From Alphaproteobacteria bacterium (GTDB lineage Bacteria > Pseudomonadota > Alphaproteobacteria > Reyranellales > Reyranellaceae): a stretch of 64,000 nt of DNA. The number at the start of each line of letters is the position of its first letter. Positions within the stretch are counted from its first letter, which is position 1. The translations under genes were made by a program, and so were the position numbers. Shown piece by piece: positions 11,166 through 19,565 of the stretch. The DNA lies in assembly GCA_016869975.1 (NCBI GenBank), contig VGCZ01000002.1:1-64000 (forward strand), written 5' to 3'. The notes below the pieces were generated by a model. That model had not been told where the DNA came from. It searched no databases and was given only the letters and a program-made list of their open reading frames with translations.

Positions 11166-11893
11166 CGGCGATAGATGCCGACCAGGCGACCCTGCACCTT
11201 CACGCGGTCTGGCCCAAAGATGCGCGTCTCGTAAGCGGTGTTGGCCGGCTCGAGCGCCACCGAGGCGCCCTTGCGACGGATGCGCTTGAGCGTGGCTTCC
11301 TGCTCGTCGACCAGGGCGACGACGATGCTGCCGTTCTCGGCGGTGTCGGCTTGGCGGATGACGGCGAAGTCGCCGTCGAGAATGCCGGCCTCGACCATAG
11401 AGTCGCCCTCGACCTCGAGGCAGTAATGCGTGCCCTGGCCGAGCAGCGAGGTCGGCACGTCGATGGAGCTGGTGTTGTCGCGCAGCGCCTCGATCGGCGT
11501 GCCGGCGGCGATCTTGCCGTAGAGCGGTAGCGACAGGGCGCTGGCGGCGTTGGCCGGCGTCACGGCGCCCTGGAAGCTGGGGCGGAAATCGCCCTTGATG
11601 ACCTGCGGCGTGAAGCCGGCGGCGGGTTCGCGCAGGCCCGGCGTGCTCAGCGCCGCACGACTGCCCGACACGGACGCGGCGTCGGGGAGCTGCAATACCT
11701 GCAGAGCCCGCGCACGATGTGGCAGGCGCCGCAGAAAGCCGCGCTCTTCCAGCCCGGTGATCAGGCGGTGGATGCCCGATTTGGATTTCAGCTTCAGCGC
11801 TTCCTTCATCTCGTCGAAGGAGGGCGAGACGCCGCCGGCGCTGAGGCGCTGATTGATGAAGACCAGGAGTTCATATTGTTTTCGGGTGAGCAT
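11159..11893 (-). CDS. lexA: SOS repressor LexA
   Basis: LexA represses the DNA damage regulon and cleaves itself when bound to RecA-ssDNA. The 244-residue product starts at ATG 11893 ([10 protein letters not shown]); the frame extends 7 codons upstream without similarity. A winged helix-turn-helix covers about residues 1-65, then a linker, then an S24 peptidase domain. The cleavage site is Ala130-Gly131, the nucleophile Ser165 (EGDSM) and the general base Lys203. The gene is presumably self-regulated through the GTTC-N7-GTTC box 57 bases upstream. It is convergent with comEC, with a 7-base overlap. Confidence 0.96.
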   Translation of the reverse strand: MLTRKQYELLVFINQRLSAGGVSPSFDEMKEALKLKSKSGIHRLITGLEERGFLRRLPHRARALQVLQLPDAASVSGSRAALSTPGLREPAAGFTPQVIKGDFRPSFQGAVTPANAASALSLPLYGKIAAGTPIEALRDNTSSIDVPTSLLGQGTHYCLEVEGDSMVEAGILDGDFAVIRQADTAENGSIVVALVDEQEATLKRIRRKGASVALEPANTAYETRIFGPDRVKVQGRLVGIYRRY

Positions 11894-11924
11894 CACCGTC
11901 TCCCGCTGAGGCACACTACATCTA

Positions 11925-11939
11925 GAACAAAACGCGAAA
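11925..11939. promoter_or_regulatory. Degenerate second LexA box
   Basis: GAAC, seven bases, then GAAA: one mismatch from the alphaproteobacterial LexA consensus in its reverse orientation. It lies between the perfect box and the lexA start, 10 bases downstream of the perfect box in the direction of lexA. It may be a low-affinity site; this is inference. Confidence 0.4.
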
Positions 11940-11949
11940 CCACACGCGT

Positions 11950-11964
11950 GTTCTAGTTTAGTTC
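11950..11964. promoter_or_regulatory. lexA: LexA (SOS) box, GTTC-N7-GTTC
   Basis: The sequence GTTC, TAGTTTA, GTTC is a perfect match to the alphaproteobacterial LexA operator. It is in the 105-base gap between moeA and lexA, 57 bases upstream of the lexA start. This fits autorepression of lexA. Confidence 0.85.
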
Positions 11965-11998
11965 GCGCTCTGCGTCAAGTTGCCCCCGGACAAGTCGC

Positions 11999-13216
11999 TC
12001 AAAAGGCGCCGCCCATTGTCCCGAAATCCACAACCGTGATGGCCTCGCCGGCGCGGCGCGCGGGATCATGTGCCGGTCGCACAATGAAGCCATTGGCGCG
12101 CGCCATGATGCCCAGCATGGAACTGTCCTGAACCTTGAACGGCTCGGCATTGAGCGCGCCGTGGGCGTCGCGCGACAGAGTCGCGCGCACGTAGTCCTCG
12201 CGCGTGTCGTTGGCGCCGACATCGACCGACAGGATCGCCGTCGTCGTCGCTACAGGGGCGCCCGGCAGGCCGCTCATGCGTTCGATCGCCGGGCGCAGGA
12301 AGAGCAGCGCGCAGACCAGGGTCGAGACCGGATTGCCGGGCAGGCCCAGTGCCTTGCAGCCCGGCGTGTCGGCGAACATCAGCGGCTTGCCGGGACGCAT
12401 GGCGATGCGCCAGAAATCGAGGGAGAAGCCCTCGGCCTTGAGCACGTCCTGCACCAGATCGTGGTCACCCACCGAGGCGCCGCCCAAGGTCACCAGCAGG
12501 TCGAAGCGCTTGGCCGCCGCGACATGCCGGCCGATGACAGCGCGATCGTCGCGCGCGATGCCCATGACCGTGGGCTCGCCGCCCCAGGCCTTGACCAGCG
12601 CCGCGACGGCGAGGCCGGAGGACGAGACGATGCGGTTGGGCCCGACCGGCTCGCCCGGCATCACCAGCTCGTCGCCGGTGGCGAGGATGGCCACGCGCGG
12701 GCGGCGCCAGACGGTGAGCCATGGCACGTTCATCGCCGCCGCCAGCGCCACGTCGCGTGGCGTCAGAACATGGCCGGCGGCGATGCCCTCGGCGCCTTTG
12801 GAGAAATCAAGGCCCTTGCGCCTGATGTGCCGTCCGGGCGTCGCGCCCTCGACGATCGTAACGCCGCCGGGCGCATCGATCCGCGTGTTCTCCTGGATGA
12901 CGATGGTGTCGGCGCCCGTCGGCAGCGGACCGCCGGTGAAGATGCGCACGGCCTCGCCTGACCGCAGCGTCTGGTCATAGGAGCCGCCCGCTGGCGCGCT
13001 GCCGACCACCTTCAAGGTCGCCGGCAGGCGCGCGCAGTCGGCGCCGATGACGGCGTAGCCGTCCATGGCCGACAAATCGGCCGAGGGCTGGTCGAGGCGG
13101 GCGATCACCGGCTCGGCGAGCACGCGACCGGTGCCGTCGGCGACCGAGACGGTCTCCGTCGCCAGCGGCGCGAAGGCGCCGACGATACGGCCGAGGGCGT
13201 CGCTGACCGAGAGCAT
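11999..13216 (-). CDS. moeA: Molybdopterin molybdenumtransferase MoeA
   Basis: MoeA inserts molybdate into adenylylated molybdopterin to make the molybdenum cofactor. The 405-residue product starts at ATG 13216 ([10 protein letters not shown]). Family landmarks are SAMDGYAV near the N-terminus, FTGGPLPTGADTIV, and the MPT-binding domain stretch TLGGASVGDHDLV. The C-terminal beta domain is present. Its ATG shares one base with the moaC TGA, so translation is coupled. moeA is the last gene of the trpD-trpC-moaC-moeA transcript, an order shared by many alphaproteobacteria. Confidence 0.95.
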   Translation of the reverse strand: MLSVSDALGRIVGAFAPLATETVSVADGTGRVLAEPVIARLDQPSADLSAMDGYAVIGADCARLPATLKVVGSAPAGGSYDQTLRSGEAVRIFTGGPLPTGADTIVIQENTRIDAPGGVTIVEGATPGRHIRRKGLDFSKGAEGIAAGHVLTPRDVALAAAMNVPWLTVWRRPRVAILATGDELVMPGEPVGPNRIVSSSGLAVAALVKAWGGEPTVMGIARDDRAVIGRHVAAAKRFDLLVTLGGASVGDHDLVQDVLKAEGFSLDFWRIAMRPGKPLMFADTPGCKALGLPGNPVSTLVCALLFLRPAIERMSGLPGAPVATTTAILSVDVGANDTREDYVRATLSRDAHGALNAEPFKVQDSSMLGIMARANGFIVRPAHDPARRAGEAITVVDFGTMGGAF

Positions 13217-13692
13217 CACGGCGCCTCGAACGTGCCCGACTTGCCGCCGGATTTGTGCACCAGCCGCACCTCGCCGATGACCATGCCGCGGTCGGCCGAT
13301 TTGCACATGTCGTAGACGGTAAGCGCCGCGACCGAGGCCGCCGTCAGCGCCTCCATCTCGACGCCGGTCTTGCCGCGCAGGCGGCAGGTCGCCTCGACCT
13401 CGACGCTCGAGGTCGCGGGCTCGCAGCGCAAGGTCACCTGCACCGAGGTCAGCGCCAGCGGATGGCAGAGCGGGATCAGATCGGGCGTGCGCTTGGCCGC
13501 CATGATGCCGGCGAGTTGCGCCACCGCCAGCACGTCGCCCTTGGCCACCGCCTTGTCCTGGATCAGGCGCAAGGTCTCGGGCCGCATCCGCACCGAGGCG
13601 CGGGCCGTGGCCGTCCGCTCGGTCTCGGCCTTTTCGCCGACATCGACCATCCGGGCGTTGCCCTCGGGGTCGAAATGGGTGAGTTCGCTCAC
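13216..13692 (-). CDS. moaC: Cyclic pyranopterin monophosphate synthase MoaC
   Basis: MoaC, with MoaA, turns GTP into cyclic pyranopterin monophosphate, the first stable molybdenum cofactor intermediate. The 158-residue protein matches the family length. Motifs seen are [16 protein letters not shown] at the start, the active-site stretch [11 protein letters not shown], and [11 protein letters not shown] with the catalytic Lys in the MCKSADR region. Its ATG overlaps the trpC stop by 4 bases, and its stop overlaps the moeA start by 1, so the three genes form a tightly coupled unit. Confidence 0.96.
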   Translation of the reverse strand: MSELTHFDPEGNARMVDVGEKAETERTATARASVRMRPETLRLIQDKAVAKGDVLAVAQLAGIMAAKRTPDLIPLCHPLALTSVQVTLRCEPATSSVEVEATCRLRGKTGVEMEALTAASVAALTVYDMCKSADRGMVIGEVRLVHKSGGKSGTFEAP

Positions 13693-14549
13693 GCGGCCAC
13701 CAGCGGCAGGGGATCGGCGATCATCGCGCGAACGGCAGCGGCGACATCCGGCTTGCGCATGAAGCTCTCGCCGATCAGGAAGCAGCGTGCGCCGGCCCTG
13801 GCCATGCGAGTGAGATCCTGCGGATTGTCCAGGCCACTCTCTGAAACGCCCAACCGGTCTTTCGGGAGAGATTTCATAAGCTCAAGTGTTGTTTTAAGAG
13901 AAACGCTTAGTGTCTTGAGATTCCTGTTATTGATACCAATAAGCTGAGATTTTAGTTTAAGTGCTCGTTCAAGCTCAGCTTGATCATGAACCTCGATCAG
14001 CACGTCCATACCCCAGGCGTCTGCCGCAGCATGAAGATCGGTCGCCAGGCCGTCGGAAAGACAGGCCATGATCAGCAGAATGCAGTCGGCGCCCAGGGCG
14101 CGGCTCTCGACCACCTGGTAGGGGTCGATCATGAAGTCCTTGCGCAGCGCCGGCAGAGCGGGAGCGGCGGCGCGGGCGGCGACCAGGTAGGAATCATCAC
14201 CCTGGAAGTAGGGGATATCGGTCAACACCGACAGGCAGGTAGCGCCGCCGGCGGCGTAGGCCGCGGCAAGCGACGGCGGATCGAAGTCGGGCCGGATCAG
14301 GCCCTTGGACGGCGACGCCTTCTTGATCTCGGCGATCAGGCCGTAGCGTCCCGCGGCGACGGCCGCCCGCAAGGCCTTGGCGAAGCCGCGTGTCGGGCCA
14401 GCGGCGTGCGCCTTGGCCTCGAGCGAGGCCAGCGACCGCTCCTTCTTGCGCCGCGCCACCAACTCGGCCTTGTCGGCGCAGATCTTGTCCAGCGCCGTGC
14501 CCGTGGCGGCGAAGCCGGCGATCATCTTCAGCGTGTCGCTATCCGCCAT
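13689..14549 (-). CDS. trpC: Indole-3-glycerol phosphate synthase TrpC
   Basis: TrpC closes the indole ring, turning carboxyphenylamino-deoxyribulose phosphate into indole-3-glycerol phosphate. The 286-residue TIM barrel shows [11 protein letters not shown] (catalytic Lys), the SVLTD strand, [21 protein letters not shown] and VSESGL. The start at 14549 is taken because trpD ends only 7 bases upstream. The stretch 13861-13980 is strikingly AT-rich: 45 of 120 bases are G or C (37.5%), against roughly two-thirds in its flanks, although the protein motifs are intact. The gene overlaps moaC by 4 bases. Confidence 0.96.
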   Translation of the reverse strand: MADSDTLKMIAGFAATGTALDKICADKAELVARRKKERSLASLEAKAHAAGPTRGFAKALRAAVAAGRYGLIAEIKKASPSKGLIRPDFDPPSLAAAYAAGGATCLSVLTDIPYFQGDDSYLVAARAAAPALPALRKDFMIDPYQVVESRALGADCILLIMACLSDGLATDLHAAADAWGMDVLIEVHDQAELERALKLKSQLIGINNRNLKTLSVSLKTTLELMKSLPKDRLGVSESGLDNPQDLTRMARAGARCFLIGESFMRKPDVAAAVRAMIADPLPLVAA

Positions 14550-14556
14550 CTCGTCC

Positions 14557-15609
14557 TCACGCCGCTACCGGACCGCAGAGCTCGATCAGCCGCGCAAGCG
14601 AGGCCTTGGCGGCCCCCGAAGCGATCGACCGCGCGGCCTGCGCCACGCCGTCCTTCAGGTCCTTCGCCTTGCCAGCGACCATCAATGCTGCCGCACTGTT
14701 GAGCAGCACGATATCGCGAAACGCGCTCGTCTCGCCTGCCAGAACGGCGTGGATGGCCCGCGCATTGTGCGCCGGATCGCCGCCCTTGAGTGCCTCGATG
14801 GTGCCGCGCGGCAATCCGGCGTCCTCCGGCTTGATCTCCAGCTCGCGCACCGTGACCTTGCCGCCGGCATCGCGCGTCATCTCGGCGGCGTAGGTCGTCG
14901 TCGTCGTGGTGATCTCGTCCATGCCATCCGTGCCGTGCACCACCAGCGCCCGCTCCAGCCCGAGCCGGCCCAGCGCGCCGGCGACCAGCGGCACCCAGCG
15001 GCGATCATAGACGCCTACGAGCTGGCGCTTCACCAGGGCCGGATTCGACAGCGGGCCCAACAGGTTGAAGATGGTGCGGGTCGGGGCGAGTTCCACCCGC
15101 GGGCCGGCGACATTGCGCATGGCGCTGTGATGGCGCGGCGCCATCAGGAAGCAGATCTTGGCCTCGATGAGCGCGCGTTGCAGGGCCGGAACCGGCACGT
15201 CCATGCCGACACCCAGCGCCGACAGCACGTCGCCGGCGCCGGATTTCGACGTGAAGGCGCGATTGCCGTGCTTGGCCACCGGCACGCCGCAACCCGCCAC
15301 CACCAGCGCGGAGGCGGTCGAAACATTGTACGTGCCGTGGTGATCACCGCCGGTACCGACGATGTCGATGGTCCCCTCCGGCGCTTCGACCTTCAGCACC
15401 TTGGCGCGCAGCACGCGCGCGCCGCCAGCCAGTTCCTCGACGCTCTCGCCGCGTACACGCAACGCCATCAGGAAGGCGCCCATCTGCGCCGGCGTGGCGT
15501 TACCCGCCGTCATGATGTCGAAGGCACGCTCGGCCTCGGCCTCGCTCAGGCCGGCACCGGTGCCGACCTTGGCGAGAAGCAGACGGAATTCGTCGATGTC
15601 ACCGCTCAC
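14557..15609 (-). CDS. trpD: Anthranilate phosphoribosyltransferase TrpD
   Basis: TrpD transfers phosphoribosyl from PRPP to anthranilate. The 350-residue product has the N-terminal helical domain and the PRPP-binding stretch [22 protein letters not shown] and [13 protein letters not shown] follow, the latter with an extended loop. GTG at 15609 is preferred over the upstream ATG (15681) because GGAGA lies 9-13 bases before it and the family begins here. It heads the trpD-trpC-moaC-moeA unit. trpG, normally directly upstream, is displaced by about 11 kb and trpE by about 28 kb. Confidence 0.94.
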   Translation of the reverse strand: MSGDIDEFRLLLAKVGTGAGLSEAEAERAFDIMTAGNATPAQMGAFLMALRVRGESVEELAGGARVLRAKVLKVEAPEGTIDIVGTGGDHHGTYNVSTASALVVAGCGVPVAKHGNRAFTSKSGAGDVLSALGVGMDVPVPALQRALIEAKICFLMAPRHHSAMRNVAGPRVELAPTRTIFNLLGPLSNPALVKRQLVGVYDRRWVPLVAGALGRLGLERALVVHGTDGMDEITTTTTTYAAEMTRDAGGKVTVRELEIKPEDAGLPRGTIEALKGGDPAHNARAIHAVLAGETSAFRDIVLLNSAAALMVAGKAKDLKDGVAQAARSIASGAAKASLARLIELCGPVAA

Positions 15610-15709
15610 GGCGCGGTTTCTCCAGAACGAGCGAACGCGGGTGGCACCTATAGCGACTGTGGATCGTCGCGCGCAATTCAAGTGACGCGGGTCAGTTTTC
15701 TGTTATCAT

Positions 15710-15729
15710 AAGTGAACGAGCAATCACTT
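15710..15729. promoter_or_regulatory. Inverted repeat AAGTGA-N8-TCACTT upstream of papain-like gene
   Basis: A 6-bp inverted repeat with an 8-base centre lies in the AT-rich gap between trpD and the gene at 15750. A further AAGTGA copy starts at 15680, exactly 30 bases before the first arm. It could be an operator for the downstream gene or a hairpin in its 5' leader. No protein can be assigned. Confidence 0.35.
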
Positions 15730-15749
15730 TTCTTCATAGAGGATCGAAG

Positions 15750-16439
15750 ATGTCCTGGTTCGTCCGACTTTCGCGCTTCGCCAGTGTCCACATGGTGCGC
15801 TCGCAGGACAAGGAGATGTCCTGCGGCATGGCCTCGATCGTGATGATCAACTTCAAGATCAAGAAAGGACTGATGTTCGCCGGCATGGCGGCAGGCGCGC
15901 AGCTGCAGACCAGCGGTATCCCCGGCGGCAGCTTTGTCGGCCAGACGCTATCGAGGGCGGCGTACGATTACGCAGTCAAGAGCGAGCAGGAGGTCTACAA
16001 CATCTACAACAAGCACGAGGGCGGCACGCACGACTTCGACACAACCGGCGCCACGCCTTCGCTTTATCCGAAAGTGCTGGCCGATCTCGGCCTAGGCCAG
16101 TGGGAGCGCGCCAATGTCGGCGAGGCCGGCGTTGTCCAAGCGGCCATCGATGCGACCGCGGACGGCACACCCTGCATGCTCGGCGTTACGTTCGACAATG
16201 GCGCGGGCCACGCGGTCGTGTGTGACGAGACCCATAGCTTTTTCGGCACCACGTACCTGTGCATCTGCGATCCGTACAATGGCGAGCTCTACGTGGTGTC
16301 GTGCACGCCCGGACAGTCGGTACGCTACGACGCCAGCGACAAGCCAATCTCGACCGGCACCATGTTCGGCGGCAATGCCCGGGACTACGGCGCGGCCAAG
16401 GGCAAATTCAACGGCGGCATCACGCGCAAGAAGAAGTGA
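15750..16439 (+). CDS. Papain-like cysteine peptidase or amidase candidate, uncharacterised
   Basis: I do not recognise a named family. The 229-residue product has a plausible papain-type active site: Gln19 and Cys25 six residues apart (Q-x5-C, in SCGMAS), His154 in GAGHAVVCD and Asp174 in CDPYNG. This is the order and layout of C39/C70-like and amidase-type papain folds. A Gly/Ala-rich segment (about 38-62) follows the Cys; the C-terminus is basic (RKKK). No signal peptide or membrane helix is evident. A good Shine-Dalgarno (AGAGGA) precedes ATG 15750. It is monocistronic and divergent from trpD. Possible roles include a secreted effector or a peptidoglycan amidase. It could also be inactive. 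Confidence 0.6.
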   Translation: MSWFVRLSRFASVHMVRSQDKEMSCGMASIVMINFKIKKGLMFAGMAAGAQLQTSGIPGGSFVGQTLSRAAYDYAVKSEQEVYNIYNKHEGGTHDFDTTGATPSLYPKVLADLGLGQWERANVGEAGVVQAAIDATADGTPCMLGVTFDNGAGHAVVCDETHSFFGTTYLCICDPYNGELYVVSCTPGQSVRYDASDKPISTGTMFGGNARDYGAAKGKFNGGITRKKK

Positions 16440-16508
16440 CCACACAGGCAAAGCTATCGCCTGGTTCCGGTCAGCGAGGTCGTCGAGCCCCGTCGGCGCT
16501 CCCCGAGA

Positions 16509-17297
16509 TCAATTCAGCGTGCGCAACGCCTCGACCAGCGCATGGGGCTTCTCGTGGCCGACGAGGTGGCCGGCTTGCGGGATGGTCATCAGCCGCGCGC
16601 CGGATATGCCCTTGATGAACTCCCCAGCATAGACCGGCGGAATCAGCTTGTCGTTCTCGCCCCACACCACGAGCGTACGCGCCTTGATGCGGTAGAGCCG
16701 TTCCGACAACCCGCGCTCGGGAATCGGGAACAGCATCTTGCCGGCGGTGCCCAGGCGGCGGGCGTTGGCGATCATGAACTCGGCGAGGAATTTCACGTCG
16801 TTCATGTCGCCGCCCGGCGTCATCAGCTTCACGCCGGCCTCGACGTCGTGGAACAGGTAGTGCGGGAATTCCTGCGGCAGCAGGGCGAAGATGTCGACGA
16901 TGGGATGCTCGGGCAGCCAGATGCCGGCCGGCGCGATCAAGGCCAGGCGCTCGATCTCATTGGGCGCGATCGCCGCCATCTCGGCGGCGATCATGCCGCC
17001 CATCGAATGGCCGACGACCAGCGGCTTGGAGAGCCCGAGAGCCTGCATGACGTCGTAGCCATGCAAGGTCATGTCGAGCATGTCACGCAGGCGCTCTTCG
17101 CCGACGGAATCCTCGTAGCCCGGCAGCAGCGGTGCATAGACGCGGTAGTGGCGCGCCAGTGCGGCGATCAAGCGATCCTCGCGCATCAGCCCGCCGGCGC
17201 CGTGCAGATAGAATAGTGGCGGTCCGTCGCCGCCCTCGTAGACGCGGACCTTGTTGCGGCCGCCGGCGACGTCGATCAGACGAGACGTGATGGTCAT
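16509..17297 (-). CDS. Alpha/beta hydrolase
   Basis: A 262-residue alpha/beta hydrolase of unknown substrate. The oxyanion-hole motif LHGAGG lies near residue 35 and the nucleophile elbow GHSMGG near residue 100. The acid is likely in WGENDKLIP, and the catalytic His is in AGHLVGHE near the C-terminus, so the triad is complete. The start is ATG 17297 (MTITSRL), two bases after the TAA of the LLM oxidoreductase, which suggests one transcript. The pairing with a flavin monooxygenase-type protein suggests sequential attack on a ring or ester: oxygenation, then hydrolysis. That is inference; no substrate can be named. Confidence 0.85.
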   Translation of the reverse strand: MTITSRLIDVAGGRNKVRVYEGGDGPPLFYLHGAGGLMREDRLIAALARHYRVYAPLLPGYEDSVGEERLRDMLDMTLHGYDVMQALGLSKPLVVGHSMGGMIAAEMAAIAPNEIERLALIAPAGIWLPEHPIVDIFALLPQEFPHYLFHDVEAGVKLMTPGGDMNDVKFLAEFMIANARRLGTAGKMLFPIPERGLSERLYRIKARTLVVWGENDKLIPPVYAGEFIKGISGARLMTIPQAGHLVGHEKPHALVEALRTLN

Positions 17298-17299
17298 GC

Positions 17300-18535
17300 T
17301 TACTCCGCGGCCATCTGACGGCGCTCGCTCTGCTGCATCGGCTTGATCCAGAAGCGATCCTCGTTTTTCCACTCCTGGAACAACTCGGCCTTGAGCTTGG
17401 GCATGACCTGCTCGGCGAACAGCTTGGTCGAATGCCGGACCTTGTCGCCCGGCATGTCGCCGACCTGGAACAGGCCGAAGATGTTGCCCACGCGCAGGGT
17501 CTTCGCCAGATCGACCATGCGGTCGTAGACCGTCTTGGGCGAACCGGCGATGACGTAGCCTTGGTCGACGAGGTCCTTCCAGGTAAGCGTCGGGTAGTTG
17601 CGCAGCTGCGCCTGGGTGAGCTGCGTGATCATGTTGGCTTGCAGGGTCTTGACCGTGCGGTAGCCCGGCGCGTCGGCGAAGCCGGGATAGACGTGCAGGC
17701 AGCGGTTATAGAAGTAGTGCACGTGCTTGCTGTAGAGCTTCTCCGCTTCAGCGTCCGTGTCGGCGACGCAGATCACCTGGGCGAAGCCGCCGCGATAAGG
17801 GCTTTCGTCCTTGCCGGCCTTGGCGACGCGCTCCCAGTAGCCGTCCATCAACTGCTTGGCGCGCAGATAGCCCGAGTAGCTGAGGTAGCAATAGGTGTAG
17901 TCGAACTCGAGACAGAAATCGTAGGTCTCGATCGAGCCGCCGCCGGGGATGAAGATCGGCGGGCGCGGCCGCTGGATCGGCTTGGGCCAGCAATTGACGT
18001 AGCGCAGCTTGGTGTAGCGGCCGTTGAAGGCGAAGGGCTCGTCCTCGCGCCACGCCCGCATGATCAGCTCGTGCGCCTCGTTGTACTTTTCACGGGTGAG
18101 CGCGGGGATGGTGCCGTAGGCGTAGTTGGTGTCCATCGACGTGCCCACCGGGAAGCCGCAGGCGAGGCGACCGCCGGTGATGACGTCGAGCATGGCGAAT
18201 TCCTCGGCGACGCGGATCGGCGGATTGTAGAGCGCGATCGAATCACCCAGCACCATCAGCGCTGCCTTGCTGGTGCGGCGCGCCAGCGCGGCGGCCATCA
18301 GGTTGGGCGAGGGCATCAGGCCATAGGCGTTGGCATGATGCTCGTTCACGCCCAGCGCGTCGAAGCCCATCGTCTCGGCGTATTCGAGCTGGTCGAAGTA
18401 GTCGTGATAGACGTGATGGCCGCGCTTGGCGTCGTACAAGGTCGTCGGGATGTCGACCCACACCGAGCGATGCTTCTCGCGGAAGTCATCCGGCAGATGG
18501 GGCCAGGGCATCAGATGGAACCAGGTGAACTTCAT
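17300..18535 (-). CDS. LLM-class flavin-dependent oxidoreductase
   Basis: A bacterial-luciferase-like TIM-barrel protein, 411 residues from ATG 18535 (MKFTWFHLMPWP), with a strong GGGAGGA before it. Family hallmarks are GVNEHHANAYGLMPSPN near residues 58-75, DVITGGRLACGF, and the C-terminal GSPKTVYDRM. Such enzymes are usually two-component monooxygenases using FMNH2, or F420-dependent reductases; no reductase partner is next door. It is cotranscribed with the alpha/beta hydrolase downstream. Substrate unknown. A second, more distant LLM protein is encoded at 51.7-52.8 kb. Confidence 0.9.
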   Translation of the reverse strand: MKFTWFHLMPWPHLPDDFREKHRSVWVDIPTTLYDAKRGHHVYHDYFDQLEYAETMGFDALGVNEHHANAYGLMPSPNLMAAALARRTSKAALMVLGDSIALYNPPIRVAEEFAMLDVITGGRLACGFPVGTSMDTNYAYGTIPALTREKYNEAHELIMRAWREDEPFAFNGRYTKLRYVNCWPKPIQRPRPPIFIPGGGSIETYDFCLEFDYTYCYLSYSGYLRAKQLMDGYWERVAKAGKDESPYRGGFAQVICVADTDAEAEKLYSKHVHYFYNRCLHVYPGFADAPGYRTVKTLQANMITQLTQAQLRNYPTLTWKDLVDQGYVIAGSPKTVYDRMVDLAKTLRVGNIFGLFQVGDMPGDKVRHSTKLFAEQVMPKLKAELFQEWKNEDRFWIKPMQQSERRQMAAE

Positions 18536-18783
18536 CGTGTCCTCCCGAGGGGCGGGTCCCGAAGACCACGATGAAGGTAGCGGGTGGCCGGGACGGCAAA
18601 CAAGAAAAGATGACGCCGATGTCACGCGAAGCGGAACGGCGTTACGCGATGGCAAGACTTAAGCGCGCGGATCCTTCTGGCTCTGCGTCGGTGCGTGCCG
18701 CCCACCATGTGTCGAGGCGACGGCTTGCGCTTGAGGTGGCGCGCGTCCGACAATCCATGAGCTACCCCGCCGGAACGAGACCT

Positions 18784-19560
18784 ATGCTGCTCTACGAACA
18801 TCCGCTGTCGTCCTATGTCCAGAAGGTCAAGATCGCGCTGCGCGAGAAGGGCGTCGCTTTCACGCCCCAGCTGCCGGTTGGTATCGGCTCGGGTTCCGCC
18901 GCCGGCGGCTTCGTCGATGCCAGTCTGCGCGCCGAGGTGCCGGCGTTGGTCGACGGCGACGTGCGCATCTTCGATTCGACGATCATCCTCGAATACATCG
19001 AGGACAAGTGGCCGACGCCACCGTTGCTGCCGCGTGATCCGGCCGAGCGCGCCCGAGCGCGCATGATCGAGGACATCTGCGATACGCATTACGAGGCGAT
19101 CAATTGGGGCCTGGGCGAGATCAACTGGTTCAAGCGTGCCGAAGGCGCGCTGAAGGACTCACTGATCGCCGCGGCGACGAAACAGACCGCTCAGATTCAG
19201 GCCTGGCTCGACCGCCAGCTCGGCGAGCGCACCTGGTTCAACGGCGCGAGCTTCGGCTGGGCCGACCTGTCGGTGGCACCGTACCTCAACCGCTCCTTCC
19301 ACTACGGCATCGGGCCTACGCCGGACTCAGCGCTCGATCGTTGGCTCAAGCGTATCAAGGAGCGGCCATCGGTGGCGCAGACCTTCACCGAGTTCGAGGG
19401 CGCCAAGGCCGGCATGGCCAATGCCGCCGAGCGCCTTGCCTCGGGTCAGATGCGCCGCGAATACCGCGACCACCGGCTGGAATGGATGATCAAGTCGGGC
19501 GGCATCCAGGTCGTGCTCGACGGCCTGGCGAAGAACAACATCCGCTTCAGCTGGCCGTAG
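18784..19560 (+). CDS. Glutathione S-transferase family protein
   Basis: A 258-residue protein with an N-terminal thioredoxin-like GST domain (about 1-80: LYEHPLSSYVQKVKIALREKG, EVPALVDGD, FDSTIILEYIE) and an all-helical C-terminal domain (about 95-215). The usual catalytic Ser/Cys position falls in PLSSYVQK. About 40 extra C-terminal residues extend past the core. The start is ATG 18784; ATG 18757 is an alternative with a weaker ribosome site. It is divergent from the LLM-hydrolase pair, separated by about 250 bases. The role is probably glutathione conjugation or a glutathione-dependent step in breakdown of an organic compound; the substrate is unknown. Confidence 0.88.
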   Translation: MLLYEHPLSSYVQKVKIALREKGVAFTPQLPVGIGSGSAAGGFVDASLRAEVPALVDGDVRIFDSTIILEYIEDKWPTPPLLPRDPAERARARMIEDICDTHYEAINWGLGEINWFKRAEGALKDSLIAAATKQTAQIQAWLDRQLGERTWFNGASFGWADLSVAPYLNRSFHYGIGPTPDSALDRWLKRIKERPSVAQTFTEFEGAKAGMANAAERLASGQMRREYRDHRLEWMIKSGGIQVVLDGLAKNNIRFSWP

Positions 19561-19565
19561 GCTGA

